Below are positions 60,014 to 64,000 of a stretch of 64,000 nt of DNA, one piece after another; within the stretch, counting starts at the first letter, position 1; the number at the start of each line of letters is the position of its first letter. The DNA is from Stentor coeruleus (lineage: Eukaryota > Ciliophora > Heterotrichea > Heterotrichida > Stentoridae), in NCBI GenBank assembly GCA_001970955.1, contig MPUH01000255.1, positions 1 through 64,000 on the forward strand. Reading direction: 5' to 3'. A program made the translations under genes and the position numbers. Under the pieces are notes generated by a model. That model had not been told where the DNA came from. It was given only the letters and a program-made list of their open reading frames with translations, and searched no databases.

Positions 60014-60946
60014 ATGTCAAATCTCCATGTAAGCCAAAACTCAATACATTTAAGAGATAAGCCTCAATTTACAGTGACAATATCCTCATCTAAATTTCAT
60101 CAATTCCATTTAAGAAAAATCAATCTAATCCAAAAATCGCATATTATTCCGAAAATGGATAAAAATTACTCAGATTCCGACTTAGATCTGGAAATAAACA
60201 TTGATGAGAACCCCCCAACAACAATCTACGAAGACTACACAACAACATACAACTGTACTCTTGAAACAATAAATCCACAAGCACCTGATGCTCCAAGACC
60301 CAAAAGACCTCGAGGAAGAAAAGCTAAAAAATCTCAAATCGAAATCGACACTTTACAGCCTTTTATCAGAGGTTCAGGATATCCTAAAAAAGAATATGTA
60401 AGATGTAAAATCATAAGAGGACAAAAAAGAGCTATTCGACATGCATTAAAAAATAATATTCCAACTAAGACAATTCATAAAGTAAACAAGGAAAATGAAG
60501 ATGAAATAAATGCTTGGGATGTTTTTGCCAAGCATACAATTGATAATAGTGAGTTTTTTAAAGAGATATCAAAGACTGAGAAAGGTCCAAAGACTGATGG
60601 AGCTGCTAGAAGAGATAGTAATTGTATTAGTTGTGATATACAAAAAAGTTTTAATGATGTGTTTTGTGCACAATATTTTAATAATGATTTGGTTGTTGAG
60701 AATTATAAATTTTATTTGGATGTGATTTTTTCTTATATGGTGCCGGAGAATTTGATTAATAGATTTGATTTCAGCTGCTGCAAATTAGGAAATAGTAAGC
60801 ATTCTTCTGTTTGTTTATTAAAATGGGAAAATCTTAGAAACTATTTGAAAGAAGGGATGCTGAAAGACTTGATGTGGAATCCAGAGAATTTTATCCCTGT
60901 TGAAGCTGTTGAGATTTTGGATTTTTATGAAATTATTGATGAATAA
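60014..60946 (+). CDS. AT-hook protein with Cys-rich C-terminal domain
   Basis: 310 residues, ATG 60014. The head is basic, Ser/His-rich. Then an acidic stretch (DSDLDLEINIDENPP), and an AT-hook at about 94-106 (RPKRPRGRKAKK), which binds the minor groove of AT-rich DNA. A basic segment YVRCKIIRGQKRAIRHALKN follows. The C-terminal about 110 residues hold several Cys (NCISCDIQKSF, FSCCKLG, SVCLLKW) and may bind metal. A nuclear, DNA-binding role is likely. The C-terminal domain is not recognised. An inner ATG (MDKNYSDSD, residue 48) is an alternative start. Confidence 0.65.
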   Translation: MSNLHVSQNSIHLRDKPQFTVTISSSKFHQFHLRKINLIQKSHIIPKMDKNYSDSDLDLEINIDENPPTTIYEDYTTTYNCTLETINPQAPDAPRPKRPRGRKAKKSQIEIDTLQPFIRGSGYPKKEYVRCKIIRGQKRAIRHALKNNIPTKTIHKVNKENEDEINAWDVFAKHTIDNSEFFKEISKTEKGPKTDGAARRDSNCISCDIQKSFNDVFCAQYFNNDLVVENYKFYLDVIFSYMVPENLINRFDFSCCKLGNSKHSSVCLLKWENLRNYLKEGMLKDLMWNPENFIPVEAVEILDFYEIIDE

Positions 60947-61211
60947 TAATTTTAATAAAAATTTTGGGATAGAAGTTGGATGAATTAAATAATATATAGA
61001 TAGTTATGTAGTTTATAATATTTTAGGGATATAGGAATAAGTAATTATGTATATATAATTAAATATGCTATGATATTTTTAGAGGGTTTTAAGTTATTTA
61101 TGGTTGCGGTATTATATAATGATTTCCTAGGGTGTTTAAGACTTTTAAAAAATGCATGCTATTACAATTCAAAGTCTAAATCTAAAAAAATGGTATTTCT
61201 TCCTGATATAA
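60947..61211. other. short intergenic
   Basis: About 265 bp, AT-rich. Ends in TATAAATG at the ArfGAP start. Nothing else seen. Confidence 0.4.
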
Positions 61212-63098
61212 ATGAAGAAAGGTGTAGATACAAGTGGTGATATAGCTGAGTTAAGAAAAATCCCAGCAAATAAGAGATGTTTTGACTGTAACCAAGCAGG
61301 GACAACTTATGCAGTCCCAGAACTTGGTATATTTCTATGTTCAATCTGCGGTGGCATTCACAGAGAATTCAATCATAGAGTTAAAGGCTTATCAACATGC
61401 AATTTCAGTGAAGCAGAAGTCAGCAAACTAAAATCCATGGGTAATGAAAAAGCATTACTAATCTGGATGGCCAGACACGATCCCAGAGGATTCCCAATCC
61501 CTGATTTAAAAGACTCAAACAAACTTAAGGATTTTCTAAGGTTAAAATACGTAGAGAAAAGGTTTTATGAAAACAGAGAAACTCCTGCTCAGGCACAGCC
61601 TGAGCCACCTAAAATAACTGAAAAGAAAATAGAAAAACCCCCAACTTCAGGGTTTATAAACCTTTTAGAAGATGATCCGACAAATATCCCAATTCAGAAG
61701 TCTCCAAATGATTCTTCTTTTACGTTTACTCAAGGTCCTCAAGGTAATAATAACTTCTTTCCTACAAACTTTACAAGTCCTCCACAAAACCCAAATACTA
61801 ATTTATTTTCCTCTCCAACCGGGCAGTTTCCTCCAAATACCCAATACCCTCCTCCATCTACAAACACTTCTTATTTCCCACCAAGTAACAATACTACTCA
61901 ATTCTTCCCTATAGGTGATGATAAACAATTTATGCCAACTAATACCCCTCAATTCCCTTCAGTTAATCCTTTATCTCAATATCCTCAAGCTAATCCATTA
62001 TCACAATTCAATACAAGTAATCCTATACAACAATTTCCTCCAAGTAATAATCCTCCTCAATTCCAATCATCAAATCCTGGTCCACAATTCTCATCATCTA
62101 ACCCTGTACAGAAATTCCCACCTTCTAACCCAAGCCAATACCCACCAACTAACCCTATACAACAATTCCCACTTTCTAATCCAAGTCAATACCCACCAAC
62201 TAACCCTGTACAACAATTCTTACCATCTAATTCAACTCCTCAATTCCCATCAGTTAATCCTATACAACAATTCTCACAATCTAATCCTCCTCCACAATAT
62301 CAACCAGTTAATCCTTCACCTCAATTTTCACAAGCTAATCCTCCTTCTCAATTCTCAAATATTCCTCAAAATAACCCATCATCTCAATACTCAAATCCTA
62401 ACCCAGGGAATTTCGGGCAAAACAACTCAAATCAAGGGACAAATTTGTTTTCAAATCCTTCTGTAATCCCACAAAACTCTTATACCCCAACAACAATTCC
62501 TAAAACCCAAAATAATTCAGTATCACCAATTTTAGGTAGTTCAAATAACCCACCTAATCCACAAGCTTTTTCTATTTCATCTATTTTCTCCCCATTAACT
62601 CCTAATAATCCTCAATCAAATCCTCAGAACTTTTCAAGCAATTTACCTAATACTTTTGGGCAGAATTTCAATAACCCATCAGGATATCAGCAAAATTACC
62701 CTCAAAATCCTCCACCAGGATCAACTTCAGGGACAGTTTCTGGATATAATCAAAATCTTTCTAATTATGATTATCCACAAGGATTACCAGCTCAGAATCT
62801 TTCGCCACCAATTGTTGCGAACTCAAATCAAATGTTTTTTTCAAAGGCTTTAGATCCTTTTGAACAGATTATTGAAGAGGAAAGAGAAAAGAAACTAATG
62901 GCTCAAGTTAAGCAGATTAGTCATAATCAAGCTCAGAATATTATGATGCAGCAATATACAGTGCAGGCACAATTGTATCAGAAAAACTATGGAGTGCCTT
63001 ATCCTTATACATTCCAGCAGTGGATTGCCATTAACAACCCTTCTGCGCCACAAGAATCTCGGCCACATAGTAAAAACCCATTTGATATGTTTGCGTAA
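61212..63098 (+). CDS. AGFG/Hrb-type ArfGAP with Pro/Gln/Asn-rich repeats
   Basis: 628 residues. The ArfGAP domain is at about 8-125: C23-x2-C26-x16-C43-x2-C46 zinc finger and the arginine finger R51 (GGIHREF). After about 150 the protein is disordered and very rich in Pro, Gln, Asn and Ser. A short repeat (QFPPSNPSQYPPTNPIQ and variants) runs from about 215 to 400. NPF occurs near the C-terminus (SKNPFDMFA), a ligand for EH-domain proteins. AGFG proteins link Arf6 and clathrin/AP-2 in endocytosis. The domain order, ArfGAP then NPF tail, fits AGFG rather than other ArfGAP groups. Confidence 0.85.
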   Translation: MKKGVDTSGDIAELRKIPANKRCFDCNQAGTTYAVPELGIFLCSICGGIHREFNHRVKGLSTCNFSEAEVSKLKSMGNEKALLIWMARHDPRGFPIPDLKDSNKLKDFLRLKYVEKRFYENRETPAQAQPEPPKITEKKIEKPPTSGFINLLEDDPTNIPIQKSPNDSSFTFTQGPQGNNNFFPTNFTSPPQNPNTNLFSSPTGQFPPNTQYPPPSTNTSYFPPSNNTTQFFPIGDDKQFMPTNTPQFPSVNPLSQYPQANPLSQFNTSNPIQQFPPSNNPPQFQSSNPGPQFSSSNPVQKFPPSNPSQYPPTNPIQQFPLSNPSQYPPTNPVQQFLPSNSTPQFPSVNPIQQFSQSNPPPQYQPVNPSPQFSQANPPSQFSNIPQNNPSSQYSNPNPGNFGQNNSNQGTNLFSNPSVIPQNSYTPTTIPKTQNNSVSPILGSSNNPPNPQAFSISSIFSPLTPNNPQSNPQNFSSNLPNTFGQNFNNPSGYQQNYPQNPPPGSTSGTVSGYNQNLSNYDYPQGLPAQNLSPPIVANSNQMFFSKALDPFEQIIEEEREKKLMAQVKQISHNQAQNIMMQQYTVQAQLYQKNYGVPYPYTFQQWIAINNPSAPQESRPHSKNPFDMFA

Positions 63099-63589
63099 TA
63101 GATAAATTATGATTTTTAGACTTGGAATTTAAACAAATTATTATATTTTAAAAAAAAAGTTTTTTTGTATTATTAAACTAGAAATCATCATCTTGATTTA
63201 TTATATATGGTTAGTAAACATATAAAAACGATAGTTTTAAATTTATATTATTTTTAATTGATATAGCAATCTTTATATTAAGTACTGATTATCAATAATA
63301 ATTTTTAGTTACCTTAAGCATCTGTTAAAATTTTGAGATCCTCTCGCTTTTTCTCAAATTTTTGCTTGATGACTAATACTATTTATTATAAACCTTTCAC
63401 AGCTTGACGAAAAGCAAAACTAAACAAAAAATTCCACATAAATCTAAAAACTCATTAAAACGACTTAAACAAAAATCATCCAGCAAATAAGCTTCCATCA
63501 TAAAAACCTATAAATAATTAAAAATCCACATCTTATCAAATCAGCGAAAACTCCTCTTCTCTAAAACCTTAATTAATAGATATGGATAA
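63099..63589. other. intergenic
   Basis: About 490 bp. C-rich and G-poor from about 63390 on, ahead of the kinesin start. No other feature. Confidence 0.45.
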
Positions 63590-64000
63590 ATGATATCAAA
63601 CAAAGGGCAGTCAACTAACATAAAAGTCCTTTGCAGAATCCGCCCATTGCCCAACGAAGTGAATAAACTTGAGTATTCACAAATAGAAATTCGTTCAAGT
63701 AACCACTTGACTGTATTCCCTAAAACTGACCCAGAAAATGCATTGAATTTCGAATTCGACCACATTTTCCCAAGTACTTCAAATCAAGAAAATGTCTTCC
63801 ACATAGCAGCTCATTCTATAGTCCAAGATTTAGTTCAAGGTATAAATGGTACTATAATAGCTTATGGGCAAACAGCTTCAGGTAAAACCCACACAATAAC
63901 TGGTTCTGACATTTTTGATGCAAATACCATGGGTCTAATCCCAAGAGTTATAACAAGCGTATTTGATAATATAGAAGAATCAGATAACACTTTAGAATTC
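63590..64000 (+). CDS. kinesin motor domain, N-terminal part (runs off window)
   Basis: Open from ATG 63590 (preceded directly by an in-frame TAA) to the end of the window, 137 codons. Reads MISNKGQSTNIKVLCRIRPL, the usual first strand of a kinesin motor. FEFDHIFPSTSNQENVF follows, then the P-loop YGQTASGKTHTI with GQTASGKT at about 94-101, and MGLIPRVITSVFDNIE. The short head before the motor suggests an N-terminal motor kinesin. The subfamily cannot be told from this part. It moves cargo or slides microtubules using ATP. Confidence 0.92.
   Translation, partial: MISNKGQSTNIKVLCRIRPLPNEVNKLEYSQIEIRSSNHLTVFPKTDPENALNFEFDHIFPSTSNQENVFHIAAHSIVQDLVQGINGTIIAYGQTASGKTHTITGSDIFDANTMGLIPRVITSVFDNIEESDNTLEF

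Noticed and set aside
61859-62380. Tandem repeat array as satellite DNA
   Set aside because: The repeat is in frame and lies inside the AGFG-like coding sequence, so it is a protein repeat.
61672-62466. Leu/His/Ile-rich frames overlapping the ArfGAP repeats
   Set aside because: They are shadows of the Pro/Gln/Asn repeat in other frames. Their odd composition follows from the repeat.

Overview
The window is AT-rich nuclear DNA of a ciliate, most likely a heterotrich close to Stentor. Three things point there. TAA, TAG and TGA all end genes, so the standard code is used. Genes are mostly intron-less, but where introns can be recognised they are only 15 nt (seven cases) or 16 nt (one case), GT...AG, a known heterotrich trait. 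The gene content is also ciliate-like: CDPK, a four-cNBD PKG, many divergent kinases and long coiled-coil proteins. I saw no tRNA, rRNA or CRISPR array, and no recognisable virus-derived element.

Layout. 1-5 kb: a decayed, very A-rich coiled-coil gene, a small acylated protein with a 16-nt intron, a decayed zinc-finger gene, two proteins of unknown function. 5-13 kb: a CDPK, an unknown protein, an LPA1/2-phosphoglycerate kinase-like protein, a secreted GH5 endoglycoceramidase-like enzyme, and ATP-type PEP carboxykinase. 14-20 kb: ribosomal protein S19, a double-sized CD36-family protein, a two-intron gene, and a LITAF-domain gene. 22-33 kb: a coiled-coil protein, a B-box-like protein, a CDF zinc transporter, a KXD1-like protein, two tandem membrane histidine acid phosphatases, and a CAMK-like kinase. 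35-45 kb: a PX protein, a prenylated coiled-coil protein, an ARM-like protein, histone H2A, PKG, a MAPKKK, and a coiled-coil protein. 44-47 kb: remnants of USP53/54-like genes flanking a dead pogo/Tigger-like DNA transposon. 47-58 kb: an EF-hand/PH kinase, an ankyrin/PH/AGC kinase, a claudin-like tetraspan protein, a charged coiled-coil protein, condensin subunit H, and an acylated ankyrin protein. 60-64 kb: an AT-hook protein, an AGFG-type ArfGAP, and the start of a kinesin.

The genes form no operon or pathway. A shared theme is membrane-tethered signalling: five proteins start MGC/MGS, at least one ends in a CaaX box, and five are kinases of different groups. Gene spacing is very tight: 28 bp between two divergent pairs of start codons, 3 nt between two convergent stops, and 41 nt between tandem genes. 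Two sequence signals help annotation. TATAA often lies within about 10 nt of the start codon, and intergenic DNA changes C/G strand bias near gene boundaries.
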